DNA of 64,000 bases from Steromphala cineraria (Eukaryota > Mollusca > Gastropoda > Trochida > Trochidae): the NCBI GenBank assembly GCA_916613615.1, contig OU744720.1, forward strand, positions 69,270,471-69,334,470. Direction: 5' to 3'. The translations under genes were made by a program, and so were the position numbers. The notes under the pieces are model-generated. The model was not told the DNA's origin. It worked only from the letters and a program-made list of their open reading frames with translations, and did no database searches. This document shows positions 1 to 13,959 of the stretch, piece after piece (the first letter of the stretch is position 1; each line of letters opens with the position of its first letter).

Positions 1-3000
1 TCCCTCACATCATTTGTTTGTGCATGCTTCCTGACCTGACGGTTTAGGTTTAAGTGTTTATATAATTAGTACTAAAGAAGAACCGATGTTGATTATTTTA
101 TGATTTGTTATATTTTCATGTTTTGTACTTTTGTCATTTTTGATATCAGACTTTGTCTTACCGATTGCGTAAAGATGTTTATCCTAATATTCTTATCAAT
201 TTTTGCACTTTTCTTTTACATTATTAGGAGAAATGAAAAGAAAAGATGCAGAGTTACAAGACATTTTACCGGTGTTTATTTTATGAAAAAAAGACTTTGT
301 ACGACGAATGCAGTAAAAAAACATTCATTCAATCTACATGGGAAGTGAACAATTATTCAATTGGTCAGAGATGCACGGTCGGGGGTATAAGTGAGCCACG
401 CTCACTCTTTTGCTTGTTGGGATGTGTTTTATAGAAAATGGGAGACTATGAAGACTTTTGACAAGATACTTAAGTTTGACCAGATGGAATGAAAGAATGG
501 AATTACCGATATTACAACTACCATGTTTTCAGAATAATGTTACTTGTTTCTTGATGATTTTAATATCTAGATGCGAAACGTTATCTGTATGAAATGTCCT
601 CCCCCTAAACTGCTAAATTGAGTTTTTGCCATATCATACGATTATTTCTACTTCCACATTGTTTTCTGTCTTAACAGCAAATTTTGCTGCTGAAAAAAAC
701 ATGGAGGTGCTCATTATTTATTCATATGTAAAATATGACACTCAAAAGATAATTCTTCAAAATCGTCCTTTAGTTTTGAAACGTCTACATCGTCCTTTGA
801 TTATTAGCACATTCCGATAATAACACATATGTGAGCGACCTGCAGTGGAAGGAATCTAACCTTAGCTCTTATCAGTAAGATGTATTACCTGAAGCACTTG
901 TGAATCAACTCTAATTGGCGGGGAAAACACATCGAAGTGAATTCTTCTCTCCGACACAGTCATTCATTCTAATGCCCTAGCTGTTATTATCAAACCGTAC
1001 CGGACATTGTTAGGATTTTGCCAAAATATCATAAATAAGAACATTAAATGTTGTCTAGAGAACCACAAAGAAGAAGAAGATAAAACTATTTAAAATCAAA
1101 TAATACGATATCAAATTTTATATATTTATTTCAAATACATGATTTTAGTAATGTAATGATAATTGTCACTTTTGAACTTTTGAACTTTTATACATTGTGT
1201 TATATTTTTCTAAACAATATTGAATTTCATTTATTATTTACAATGTTTCCTAAGAACACTATCATACGGATTTTTGACTTCTATGGTGAAATTGGCTTTT
1301 CTGTACTTGGCAGTCATCCCCTGAACTGGACGGAAAACAATCGAAGTGGAATCACGAAACATCACATCCAGCTGGTACACGGGATTGTTCGAAAGGTCAG
1401 GGACTAATCTTAAATAGAAGGGGTCATTAAACTGAAGGAACTACTACCTCTTTGAACGCTTGTACCATGCTTTCACTTGTTTCAGGGCTCAACTATAGGG
1501 TTCTTATTTGTACCTTATCTATATTTAATACAAGCCATCGAGCATTCTTATCTAGATGTCCTTGACGGCGCATAAGGAGGGAACCATATGGTGAATTGTA
1601 CTTAAATAAATGACCTGGTATTTAAAGATATTTAAAACATTGTTAAAACCCTACTAACGCATTTACTGTTCCGTAAATAAAGCTAACATCCTGACTGTAG
1701 TTCAGGCAAGAATTTAAAATTGCTAACTACATAAACAACGAGCTATTGTACCATCATAAACCTATCGTTCTTCATCAGTTCAAAGCAAACAAATTGAAAC
1801 TGAGCATTTGTTTAAATGTATTTGGCACCTGAGCGTGTAATAGGAAATATTGTTCGTATGTGATATTGATTGTTTTCTAAGGCCACTTAGAAAAGCTAAC
1901 TCAACTCTAGGATTAAATATTATCATTTCAAAATAAAAACATCTGTTAGAAACTGTGATTGGTTATGATAATAGATTATTTAAAACGTAAGCGCTGTATT
2001 GGTGATAATGAAAAACATAAGTGCTCAGAAGACATCTGGTGTTCCTCGATCAAAAAGAATTACAGGCCACACTGTATAAACGATAACGCTAATCAGTGAT
2101 GGTTCACTGCCGTCTGAAGATTGATGCATCGCAGGTGTCCACTGGGGTCCAATAAAACGGGAGTGAATGGATAGGATATAAATCCTACTCTTGATCTAGC
2201 ATTCTCCAACAACCAAAAGGAGTGCACGTTAACTTAGCAAATGAGGATTACGTTCAACATTTTATGATTTATCAACATGTAAATGTATGAGCAATTTAAC
2301 CAGTAAATGAAAGATTATTTTACTTAATTCATTTAACATCCAATGCGTCTACGTTTTTAACTGTTATTTAGAGGCTATTTCCATTTCAAAGTCAACAACA
2401 TTTAAGTCCGTTTCGATCAATCTGGAATGAATTATCAAAAATGCAACTAGAAATTTTAAGGATCACAATGAATTATACAATTCATGTAGTTCTTGCCTCA
2501 TATTTACAATCAATAAAATAAAATTTAACATGCATTGAATTCTGGTGATCAGTTGGGCGTTCTTAACATCTATTAACTCAAAGTTGGTCTGAAGTGAAAA
2601 TGGATTCACAATAATATTTAAAAAGTTAGTGCACCCCATCCCATTATATGCTAAGATATGATTTGTCTAATATTTTACATTTAGACACCATACGTTGTAC
2701 ACGCTCTTCACGTAATATTTATTGCGTCTTTTGAATAAATGTCCTTATTTATTCCGACAATGCTGGATTATTATTCTCTATGTGATCGAGAGATGTATCA
2801 GGCAATACCACAGTAAATATTTACAAATGGTATATGTGTGTATAACAACAAGCTCTGACACCTTATTAAACAGCCCCTGACGAACATAATAGTGAAGAAG
2901 GAAACGTTCCAGCCACTTACAGTAAAATGACAGCCAACAACCAATCTATCCAATAGGTAACCGGCAATCAAGGGTAAATATGAACTATCAAAAACTATAC

Positions 3001-3327
3001 TGTATGTTATATCTGTTTACAACATTTCCATTTTTATCTTTAACAATTTCTGACTCAATTATGTCTAGATGGTACTAAGACGATTGACATTTTCTCTTTG
3101 AGAAGAATCTAAGCTTCAAATATTACGTAGTAGCATTGCACCGGAGTTTCGATGAAAAAAGTTTCCGTTTCCAATTACTGCCAAGCTGCCTTAAACCAAT
3201 ATTGTTGTATTTTATATGCGACAGAAAGGCAATTGGTTATGTCAAAACAGTCTCTGCACGCTTTCAACCCTACAGATTCTGATTGACTATGTTTGACATC
3301 TGGAACTTGTTGATATATTACATGTCT
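1..3327. other. AT-rich intergenic DNA, no gene seen
   Basis: No open frame here has recognisable protein motifs, and the longest are about 80 codons, as expected by chance in AT-rich DNA. I see no tRNA-like boxes, tandem array or transposon end that I can defend. A short purine run (GAAGAAGAAGA) lies near 1070. Confidence 0.6.
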
Positions 3328-3492
3328 CATTCTCCCCCACAGACGGAGATCAAGTCATGAAATGTTGATACAGCCTCTGTTCTATTACGCCGACTTTGTG
3401 GGATATAAAGGGAGATATGCCTGATTGGAGACAATCAAAGTTTGTTGTGCAATCATCGGCACTGTTCTAAAATCATCATCTTGGCTACTGAA
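3328..3492 (-). repeat. Dispersed repeat, copy 1 (about 165 bp)
   Basis: This stretch reads as the reverse complement of sequence at 50313-50480 and at 63119-63365. Shared landmarks are 'GTAGCCAAAAT', 'GATTGCACAAC', 'TTAGAACAGAGGCT' and 'GACTTGATC', in the same order. It has no coding capacity. It is either a degenerate short interspersed repeat or part of the duplications that pervade the window. Terminal inverted repeats are not clear. Confidence 0.6.
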
Positions 3493-3726
3493 TGATGACA
3501 TAAAGATTGTTATATATACACCCCCCTTTCCATGCGAGAAGCGATGTCATTTGTAACAGAATTTCTAATGGATTGTGGTGCAATTTGTTTCTGCCATGGG
3601 AAACTGCCGGAACTCACGGATTTCGTCGTAATAGAACAGACGCTGTATCAACATTTAATGACGGCGAGTCTCACCTCTCACGGTGTACACATTTCATGTT
3701 GCCATAGAAACAGCTCCTGTCCGAGA

Positions 3727-4135
3727 AGAGGTGTCGCATAGCGTTAAGATGACGTTACCAAATGACTCACGCAGTGTGCAGAGTTTACATAAGTTCGATT
3801 AGCTGTTTTCGTTGTTATTAATCATAAATTTGTTTCCTCTTCGTTCTATTTTTCATTTGGAAACAACTTCCGCATTGCATTAATTGCACATGCTATAGAA
3901 TAAAAATCAAAAAGATTTTCATCATATTTAGGCTAGTAGTTTTACGTAACATGATTCATAACATTTCAGTCGGGATGGATGACACCATTGTGTTTACATT
4001 TAGGGTCAAGGCCCTTCATACGCTGATGGCTCATCTGTTAACGTCAGTCGAAGTAAAATAAATATTTTTTCTTCTGACATTACGGTAAGATAGATATGTT
4101 GTATGCTTCTCCCTCAGGTAATACGATCTGATGTA
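3727..4135 (+). repeat. Inverted segmental duplicate of 58157-58592 (left copy)
   Basis: Read forward, this block matches the reverse complement of 58157-58592 over about 400 bp with scattered differences. Shared runs include 'GGTGTCGCATAGCGTTAA', 'GACGTTACCAAATGAC', 'ATTCATAACATTTCAGTCGG' and 'GGGTCAAGGCC'. Neither copy has a long ORF. The two are about 54 kb apart in opposite orientation. Confidence 0.8.
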
Positions 4136-5269
4136 CCATCTTTGTAGAAATGTCAGTGAGACACGTTTTTCCAAAAAGTAAAACCTTAAGCTTATTGTAT
4201 CACGAATAGAACACTCCTTGATTTGCCATATTGAGGGTTACATTTTGGTTTCAGCAAATACTGCAAATTTAACTTTTATTTGTGTTTATATAAATCATGA
4301 TTAATTACCTTTCTCAATGTGAGTATTGACTCAAGCAATTAAATCGTGACAAAGCAGTATATAAGTATATAAAGGCAAACTTTCACCAGTAAACTTGAAT
4401 AACCTTTTCCAATTTTACAAACCTCACATAAAATGATATTTTTCATTTGTGTTTTGACAGAAAAGCAATTTTCAAATGTCAAAATTATCCCTTCATGCTG
4501 TCCGCCTGGGAATGTTTGAAAACGTGAGATGTCAGTTGATGTTGATATGTTGTATAACTACATATACAAAATGTAAATCTTTTACATACCCCAAAGGAAG
4601 GGAATATTGATTTTTATATTTCCTATTATACGAGATCATCCTTTTCTACTTTTTTTATTTACTTTTAGTCATGTGTTTAACTTAGCTGAAAACAGAGAAG
4701 AATAGTTTTTATTCGATGTAAAGTAATTGACAATATTTTACCGTGTATGACAAGGACTCTCCACCACTCAAATAGAGAATGGTCACCATTTTGACCAAGT
4801 ACCATACACCGTGAAATAAAAGCACAATTGCCATCTTTGAAAATACATCATACATTACTCTGAATAGGTCTGACGGATTACTATTTGCACACTAAGGACC
4901 CGCATATCTCCAAACATTTGCATACCGACTATTTAAATACTTTAATAATATTGATTAAATATTTGTCTTTTCCAAAAGTGTTTACATCTTTAAATAAAAA
5001 GGATTTAAATTATTGAATGTTTGTTTAGTTTGATCATTCCGTTTTGCTTTACCTACGAAGGACTCACATGCAGCAACTATTACTAACAACCCAGACAAGT
5101 AGCGGTTTATCACTTGTATATGTTCATTTGCAATATAATCTAAATTAAATGAATGATTCATGTTTTGGTATGTACAACAATAACTAGTGCACAAAAACAA
5201 ATATTAATAACATTACATACCAAAAAGAAAGATTTACAAGTTTGTTTCATGATTTTATGCTATTTACAT
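4136..5269. other. Non-coding; contains a repeat shared with 22632-22740
   Basis: The part at about 4173-4270 matches about 22632-22740 in the same orientation ('CAAAAAGTAAAACCTT', 'CTCCTTGATTTGCCATA', 'TGAGGGTTA'). No protein-coding evidence is seen in the rest. Confidence 0.5.
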
Positions 5270-6770
5270 TTTGAAATTACTATCTTCGGAAACAAGACCT
5301 CTTATTATCAACAAACTGTCAGCTGCTACCCCTGGTGGCACGAGCTATTGGTTTGACAAATGGGCAGATAATTGGAGATGACTTCCTGGAGCGATACTAA
5401 CGTCGATAAGGACACATTTTGGGATCATTAGAAAAAAGTTTATTACACCTCATAAACTGTAATTTTTAGACACAACTTATAAACAAGCGATTAATGAAAC
5501 ACCTTCATTATATAACATAAATTACATTGTATATACACAGACTCCAAATTACGCAGATTTGATGAACAACAGTGAGGTATTTTGTAACTCAGTCATAGCC
5601 TGAAAATGTGTATCTGGATAGTGGCGACGTTTTGTTTGATAATTAAATTACATCAGAATTATTTTCTATCTATCAAACCTATGTATACTCGTTTGAATAT
5701 GAGAAAATTATGCAAGTATTTAAAGAGTAACTCCAACTTTATCTTAATTGTGTCCTCATTCTCAAGGGAAGATAGAGACTGTTTATTTATGACTGAGAAA
5801 CACAGGGGGGCTTTTAGTTCTCAACCTTTTAGAGGTGTATCAACAATGTTCAAGGATCCAGAAGAGTTATTATCAACATTGATGATATGTAATAGTAAAG
5901 TGCTATGACATAAGTGATTACCTTTCAAATATGATATTCATGAAATATATGATTATCTTTTTACAACTATAAACACTCTTTTCCTGTTTTCTGTTAGCAT
6001 ACGACGTCAAATGTGCTTTAATTCTTACGGTAGTATACATGTACGCCACGTTGCCAAAACAATTTATATTAAGGATAATCAAGAAATTTGATTCGGTCAT
6101 GCTTTGAACCAGAGAATAACAAAAGTAACTGGCAAATGTGTACTTTTAGTACTATTGGTATCAGAATCATTAAATGACAAAACCTTCAACAGAACGTTTG
6201 AAACACTGATCGCTGAATGAGTTAAACTTAAGGTGAACATGATATTTGTAGTTCAAAAGTAATGAAACTAATTAGTAATGAAGTTTGTTGAGAAGTTGTG
6301 TAATATCTGAAAATCAACCGTGCTTGATTTGAACAGTTACAATATGGGGACGTCGAGTATTGATTCACGAGAAGAGATATATCGTTTACAATAAATGATT
6401 TTTAGTAAGTGCAACAGATCAAAATGGAATTTACCCTTCATCTACAATCGTGAGTACAATTATAATATTAAAAACCTCAACACACCCAGAGTGCCCATAT
6501 TAAGTCATGATGCATAACCTTAACTTTCTTATTTCCTTTGTCCCAGGTTTTATGGATTTCAAACCCTTGTTATATACTTCATCAGGTCGTTCGTAGTCTG
6601 AATATTCATTACCAACAGTTAACATAAACATCAGAAAAGGTGTATCATTATCAAAAGCAATGTCAGTTGCTGACACTCGTGGCATAAGCTAAAGGCAACT
6701 GATTTGAAAAATAGCAGATCTTTGCTGCAGCTTTCCTAGAGTTATACTGTCGTTGATAACAACAACATGT
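5270..6770. repeat. Two diverged copies of a 'GTGGCACGAG' dispersed unit
   Basis: At 5280-5420 and 6630-6770 are diverged versions of a segment better preserved at 43.4 kb and 45.4 kb. The shared order is a TATTATCA-like run, 'TGGCACGAG' (diverged at 6650), a GGCAATTAAT-like run, an AGCAGATA-like run, and finally an 'ACTAACGT.GATAA' run. The intervening 5.4-6.6 kb shows short ORFs only, none with recognisable motifs. Confidence 0.45.
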
Positions 6771-7708
6771 AATTGGGCATTAAGGATAAGGGCTACTATC
6801 TTAACTGCAATGAATGTTACTTTGGTCAACCCTCAGTTCAATATGTTAAATAGTTTTATCCCGCTTAACCAATGTTCATTTGTCTATGTTCCATATCAGT
6901 TCAGGAGAAACCATTTTACCATCAACGATAATGTTCTAAAGTTATAAACTTATCAAATATATGGAATCTACCTTAAAAACAATAAAGGTATGCCAAATAT
7001 TTTTTTCAGATTTTTTAAAGAAAGTTTAGCAATAACGTACTCAAATATCTAAATACACTAAGGGAAAGCATTGTCCTGTATATTTGCAATTACATTGCTT
7101 TTTTAGTTCAATAAACCCACGTTTTACAAGGTGGATTTTCTACATTGTGAGAATTTGTATCTTTTCAATTCATTGACTCTTTAAACAAACCGATCTATCG
7201 AATAGGGCCTTGACACTTTATTTCAAACAGACCTTTATGTTTATATTACTTGTAAGGGTCAGAAGTTTCATCTCAAAGAAATATTTCTCTGTTTAGTCTG
7301 TTTTAAGCCATTTTCCAAATATTTGTTTAAAGGAACTTTGTTCTCAAATTTAAATCTGTTCACTCGACTTAAATATATATCAAATATGATTGATAGTTTT
7401 CCATTGTTTTGCGTATTAACAAAAATTGCATTGACCGTTGTGATTGTTATAGATGGCTAGCCTATTAAGTATTTATCAATGTTCAACAAAGCAAATGTAT
7501 GGTTTATGATTTAGTCTTACATCAAGACTGTAGATTGAAGAGCAAGTGTAGTATTCTGAGGCTTCTTTCCTTATAGTTTAGACATAATCGTTTATGAGAA
7601 AAAAATTTCAGAGACTGAATATAACGAGGTTGTAAAGTCTATCCTTATGTCATCAGGTTCAAGGTTCCCATTTTAATTACTGCAAAAGTATATCAAACAA
7701 AATATACT
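6771..7708. other. AT-rich intergenic DNA, nothing recognised
   Basis: No ORF with recognisable motifs, tandem repeat or RNA gene was found between the diverged repeat and the MITE that starts at 7709. Confidence 0.5.
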
Positions 7709-8051
7709 TTAAAGGGGCAGTAGCACGTTTTTAGGGGGAATATAAGGTGATGTCAGGAAAATGAAAATTAATGGTGCCAAATGAAACACAATGTATTTAA
7801 ACTAAATGAAGCAGTGATGATTCAAATATACAACGTAAAGTTTAGCCATGCGATTCCTTTTTCATACACAAAATGAATTAAAGGTGTTCACACAAAATGG
7901 CCGCCAATGGATTTTATGTGAATCTGCATACTTTGACATCTGACTATGACTGATTGGTTTGTGTAATGAGATTTTTGACACTGTCAAAATAGTACATTTA
8001 GCATTAACTTACAATTATCAGTGAAATATTTACGTGCTACTGCCCCTTTAA
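7709..8051 (+). mobile_element. TTAA-flanked MITE, full copy 1 (343 bp)
   Basis: The ends are a perfect 20-bp inverted repeat: TTAAAGGGGCAGTAGCACGT at 7709 and its exact reverse complement ending at 8051. The outer four bases are TTAA, the target sequence of piggyBac-type transposases, so the element fits a non-autonomous piggyBac-like MITE. It has no coding capacity. A second full copy lies at 42560-42908 in the same orientation. Partial copies in reverse orientation lie at 43158-43333 and 43640-43819. Confidence 0.85.
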
Positions 8052-8984
8052 GGGACTATTTCCGTTCAATATCATTTCTAAATTTAAATCTAGCTTTAAG
8101 GCATTATGACTTTCAGGGCGAGAACTTATTTCGAACATTTATAATTGATTTATGATCTCAACAAATTGTCTACATATACAACTGTTTCGGGTGTTTTGTT
8201 ACAGACACAAGAAGCTTAAGTTAATTGATATTACTTGAAGATTTATGTCATCAATTTTAAGCGACAAAATCTCTTCTTGCTGCCAATCAGCATTTTTTAT
8301 CAAAAACAAGCATGTTTTAATGTGTTTTTCAATTTCGATTTAAATGACTTGTTTGTATGGACATTATCATCAACAAAGCTCAAATTCCTTAATCAGTACA
8401 CAAACGCAAAACTAATCAACGTGATAAAACTTTATGCATGGAAAATGCCCATGTATAACACAGTTTAGCGTGCATTTTCCATATCCAGACCACTTTTAGT
8501 TTTGTTGATTACAGCTATAAAGTGCTGACTTTAGAATGTTAATGATGATTGGATATCTTTGAGTCAACATATTTCTTTGAATCGTTTGCCATAATTGTCA
8601 GAATTATTACATACTTTTGAAGTCATAATGGGAAATTGTGGAATGATAATCGATAATCAGTAGACAATTATTGCTTTTGAAAATGCATGAAGCATTTATA
8701 GATACAACTTGAAAAGATCTACAGTCACTGTTGTTATCCCAACATGATCTCATATAAAGTTTCCATTGTACTGTTTTTTTAACCTAATTGTAAATGATGA
8801 AATATACTCAATGTATTCTTTTGAGACACGTTTACCATAAAATGGACTTCGATAAATCAATCTCATGTACATATGAAGTCCCTATATTAACAATTCTTTA
8901 AATTAGGACGAAACATTTTTAGAAGGAATTGTGTAATGCTACTGACTATTGGCCAATAATACGTTAAAAACATTATTTTAGTGG
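8052..8984. other. AT-rich intergenic DNA, nothing recognised
   Basis: Only short chance ORFs occur. At about 8430-8480 'ATGCATGGAAAATGC' is followed by 'TGCATTTTCCATATCC', a small imperfect inverted repeat. No gene is supported. Confidence 0.45.
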
Positions 8985-11900
8985 CAAATAAAGAACACCC
9001 GTGTTTCCAAGTTGAGTTTCACATATAAAACATCTTTGATCTTGTAAAATAAGAAAATAACTTTTTGCTGAAAAGAACACGCCCAAATCAAAAATCAAAA
9101 GGGTCCAAAATTCGGCTGATTATCATTTACGATTTTCAGTGATATAATAACTTATTTATATTTATTGTTTTATTTAATCGTTTTAGTGTCTTATCCATAG
9201 CATATTTGATAAAAAATAGTCGATTGTCTTTTTGTCTTTGGTACATAAATGTACATGTTCCGTAGGCTTTTTTTCCGAATCTTATCATGGTATGGCAACA
9301 CGCTTCAACTGATCTTTGAGCATCATCGGGAGATATTTCCCTACATTGTATATTAGGACAGTGTATATCATTTAACATTGGCGAAGATCAATTATAGTCA
9401 AACAATACGACGTATAATTGAAAGTAGGAACAAAACAAGTGTCATCTACATGTACATGTACAGTCGCTGTCGAATATTATAAAGAAAGTGTTCAGTTTAT
9501 TCTGCGTATAAGGTGAATGAAGTACATCTATAGCTTAGCTGGAATAATCTAATACTAATGCGTCGCGTTTGTTTCTGCGTCTGCTTAATATATATAATGT
9601 TTGGTGTCAAGTAGATATATGTCTATGGGATAAAGATCAATTAACATCAACGGTTTAAGGTTAGAAATTGCTTGTCTATAAAGCATTTTTCACATTCATT
9701 GTTCTGATCATTTTCCCATGCACGCACAACTCTGTTGGTACTACCATGATGCTCACAAATAACTATCTTTATCTGCATGGTCATTATCATTATTATTGTT
9801 GTATTACTATTCATTCAATATTTAATATCAATCAAAATGTAAACACAATTGTTATACTCATTTCTTGTCATTCTTTGTAACATTAATTCAACAATTGAAA
9901 AGTAAGTAAGTTGTCTATTATTTCAATTAGATGTCAAAATATCGCCTTTGTGCTGAAGTATCACATAAAGCTGTAACTGTGATAGCTTGACAATTTATTG
10001 TGTATTACTGTTAAGATATTTCAATTTGATTTTACATTAATACAATTTAGGATAATGTCAAACATGATTCCTGGATATAAAGCTCCCCCGAGCAGCGATG
10101 AAAGTAGCACTGATTTGAATGGAAATAGCATGTTCTCAACTTCAGCAGTTCAGTTGAGTATATCGCAATCTTTTGAGTTATTGTTCTGTATTCGATTACA
10201 AATAACGAAATTTAGTTGTTTCGAGTAAATAATCCGAATTTACAAGCAGTAAAATTGTAATTTTCAAAACAACCACTTTTTCAAAATGAAACAGCACCTC
10301 ATAAAGTTGGATATATGATTTCAACAACATACTCTTTGCTCTTTGATTGAATAACATTACTTGACAATTAACACTTGACCTTATAAATATGAATAAAACT
10401 TACTTGTTACAATGTGTAGGAACACGAACATATGAAGTTTGAGTTGAAACAACATGGTTATCATTGGAATGTGCTGTGAGGTAGGGCAAAAAAGTGATAC
10501 AATCAGCCTAATAAGCAACATTGATTTTTCCGATAACTACTTGCTTGAAATTAGCCCTAAAATGATAGAAATAACTTGCTTGAGTTCCAAATAAGAATTC
10601 TGATAACAAACAAATAAATGACAAGACTCACTAAATATTTCAATGGCAAATTTCTGTTACTCTTGGAAACTGTGAATAAACCTTTCCTTTCTTTTCCAAC
10701 CTTTATTATCAGTGTGTTCTTTGTCTTTGCCAAGGTTAAAGTAAGTTTTGCCCTACAAATCAAATTCAATAATCATGCTATTTTTCATCAGGTACTTTTT
10801 CAGTTATGAATTTACTTGATAGTATAATTCAATGTTATCATGCAATTATTCATAATATGTATTAGTGCGATGATGTATTCATAAACCAACTGCCATTTCT
10901 CAAAAAACATAATTATCTTGAATAATGTATTTTTCATTTCTCGTATCTTGTTATTTCGTTTCTGAATTGCTACATCTCCAAGATAATAACATTCCAAAGA
11001 GTACCCATCATACCTTCATATTGTAAACTATACTTCCAAAGCATTCGCATTATCGTTTTGGATAAAATTAGCGAAATGAATGAACTACAACGAAACATAT
11101 TTCGTTTAAGAAATCATTCTTCATTTTACATGCTATCATTCTTTTATATTTGTCATTCGGTACATTGGACCAGTTGAGAAATATAAATGGTTTCATTTGC
11201 AGTACTAGTTTTAAATGTTTAACTGGTAGTAAATTAATTGTTTTTGGTAACTTTATGCAAAATATATACTTATAAATCATATACCAGAACATACTAAACT
11301 TTAAATGACGTTTTTCACCTTTCAGCATACTAGAACTGATCTTTTATGACAGAAGCCATATATATTAAGGTTTAGGTAATATTGTATTATACATTGCATT
11401 ATCACACTTTATTACATAAAAAATCGTTGTTTTGGTGTGTTAAGATTGCTGAGAACAATAAGAATTTTTATGTGAAGAAACATTAATGCTGTTATTTCAC
11501 TAACGGCAAGCATAGGTTATGGTTTTCGTTGTATAATTGCCTGATCTGAGCCGTAATTGAAGAAAGCTTAAAGAACTCACTTACCCCAGTGAACTTGAAT
11601 ACCCTTTTCTTATCTGTATGTCTGAATAAATATTTTGGTTTCCAAGTTCCACAAACCTGACATAAATCAATATTTTGTATTTTTCTTTGACAGAAAAGCA
11701 ATTTTCTTACGTCATGTTCCCATCGTGCTGTGCAGATGCCTTCTCAGAATATTTAGATATAAATGATATCTCGTACATGTTCATATATGAATATCTAATT
11801 ACTTTAAAATAAGGTTAATTTAAGGTCATTTCATTTGTGAAAAGTTTTTTTTTTGTCTGTAGATTGTCACTGAAAAACTGATACCATAAAAATAAAAACA

Positions 11901-12215
11901 AAGGCAAGTAACATTTTTGTGTGAAGAGGACAAATCAACAGACAACTTTTAAAAGTTTAACTGTTAATATATATTCATACTCCAAATATTTGATTAACCG
12001 CGAGGAAAGGTTTGATTGTTTTCTGTACTTGTTGTAACTAACAAACAAAAAGTTGCCATTATATTCTTTTCAGACGGGAACGCCGTTAATGGCGGAAGTC
12101 GCGTAAAACAAACTCACTCACTTACTATATAGACGAACAATCACTTCTCCTTTTGAACATAAACTGCCTAGTTACTTTTGAACTTAAGTGAAAAATTAAC
12201 AATATCCAGGTACAT
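8985..12215. repeat. Direct segmental duplication block, left copy
   Basis: This block runs parallel to 37835-40545 in the same orientation. Colinear anchors are 'GTGTTTCCAAGT' (9001/37850), 'TATCACATAAAGCTGTAACTG' region (9960/38068), 'ACATGATTCCTGGATATAAA' (10061/38169), 'ACTTGCTTGAGTTCC' (10573/38828) and 'ATAAATCAATATTTTGTATT' (11662/40177). The block has no convincing ORF in either copy. It lies downstream of both paralogous genes, so it belongs to the same duplication event or locus expansion. Confidence 0.8.
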
Positions 12216-13959
12216 ACATTGTATATTGTGCATAATCTACTGTATAAATTATCGGTTTTCTTTGGGCAAAGATGTTTAGCTTTTAAAATACGATCTTTAT
12301 TTTCCTTTTTGAAAATCGGACCATTCGGTTTATATAACCACACAATAAACAAATATTCAACAAATTTAACTCTTTATCAAAACTTAAAAGTCTACATCAA
12401 ATGTGATGCCTGAGTATCATTAGGCATAATCAATCATTTTTAATAAATCAACCAATATCAACCAAACTTAGTGTGTTAATAGAATGAAGATCCAACAACA
12501 ACATGCACTTTAAAATCTTAAAATGAAAAGTTAAATTAAAAAGATATTTGATGCAAAGACACCCACCCTTAAAACATTAATTTATTTTTCTTCGATAGTT
12601 TTTGGTTAGGGTCTTATAACAAAAATTCTACTCGTCACAAAAATACATTTGAGTATTCATTGTCTTCGATGGTATCTTATCTATCAATTATGACTATTAA
12701 CAAAATTAAGTGACACATTTGATACGCAATTTTGACCATGTAAGAGTAGTACCCTATCATGACTTTTCAATTTTTCACAATTATTGTTTAAATATCGTCG
12801 AATTTATAAAAGTCCAGAGTACTATGTTGTCATGATCACTGGCATTATTAACCGAGTCTTTCTAGCCCTAAAATGTTAAATAAAGTTAACGAGAAATAAC
12901 ATTTTTAGAAATAGACCCAAAATTATAGTGTGATGGTTCAAAGATACATACAAATATCGAGCAATATATTGATTTCTACATGCTACAAATCCCAAAAATT
13001 ATCATCTTTAGCCATAGGAAAGTGTACATGTATTTCATAAAAAAAAAAACATTTAGATATTTTTTTTAAAACAAACTTCAGCAAATCCATTTATTTGTCA
13101 ATTATTAAATGATTAAATGAGGGAAGATTTAGGGATATTAAACACTAAGAAAATGAATACAATTTGATTATTTTCATATTGTTTAAATACTTGTAAAAAC
13201 AGAACAACTTAAATTATGGTCAATTCTTTTTACAATTGTTATCAAAGTGAACGAAAGAGTTTTTCTTGTGTCATTCGTTGGTTACCTAAATTTGACTCAA
13301 CCATTACTACATCTGCTGTGGTGAAAATAATGAATTGAAAATATTATGGCCTAAGTTTAACATCTAATAATTCTATCTTTCACGAAACTGCCCATTAGAT
13401 TCAGGAAAATCCTTTCTAACCTTATATGTAGTCGTTAAAACGATGATTCCTAACACGATCTTAGCTCACCCTTTCATTGTGACAGCCAATGAATGCGGGC
13501 GACCCCAGGCAATAGTCACTCAGATTCAGACGGTATGGTCGTTCTATTATTTGTTTACACGTGATTACGTTGCTAATAATATCCGATTGATAGTGCAAAT
13601 TGAAGCTGAATAATTGTTTTATCATATTAATATTTCTGTAGCGCTTTGCAAAAATATGTTTATTACTTTTCTGAAGTTTTCCTTTACAAAGTCAACATTT
13701 GACGTCACACAAATAAAGATATAAAAATAAGTGTATTGAGATTTGTTATCCAATTTTTTTGGTAGTGTTTGGAATTTTTATGCAATGAGAGGCAACGGTC
13801 CAAAAAAAAAAAGCACCCCCTTTTTTTACCCCGATTTCTGACAAAGTTCTTATACTTGTGAGAAGAGCTATCCTGGTTATCTCCCCTGGTTATAGCTAGT
13901 ATTATTTCCAATAAGTGTTACATTAAGTCTGTTAAAACATTTTTCCTACACATGCCTCA
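12216..13959. other. Non-coding; contains an inverted match to 62930-63070
   Basis: About 12430-12600 matches the reverse complement of about 62930-63070 (for example 'GACACCCACC' here and 'GGTGGGTGTC' there, with 'AACCAAACTT' opposite 'AAGTTTGGTT'). A poly(A)/poly(T) couplet lies at 13802-13827. No gene is seen. Confidence 0.5.

Noticed and set aside
3507..3741. Overlapping plus-strand ORFs of 66 and 69 codons
   Set aside because: They cover worn pieces of dispersed repeats, and neither frame has a recognisable motif.
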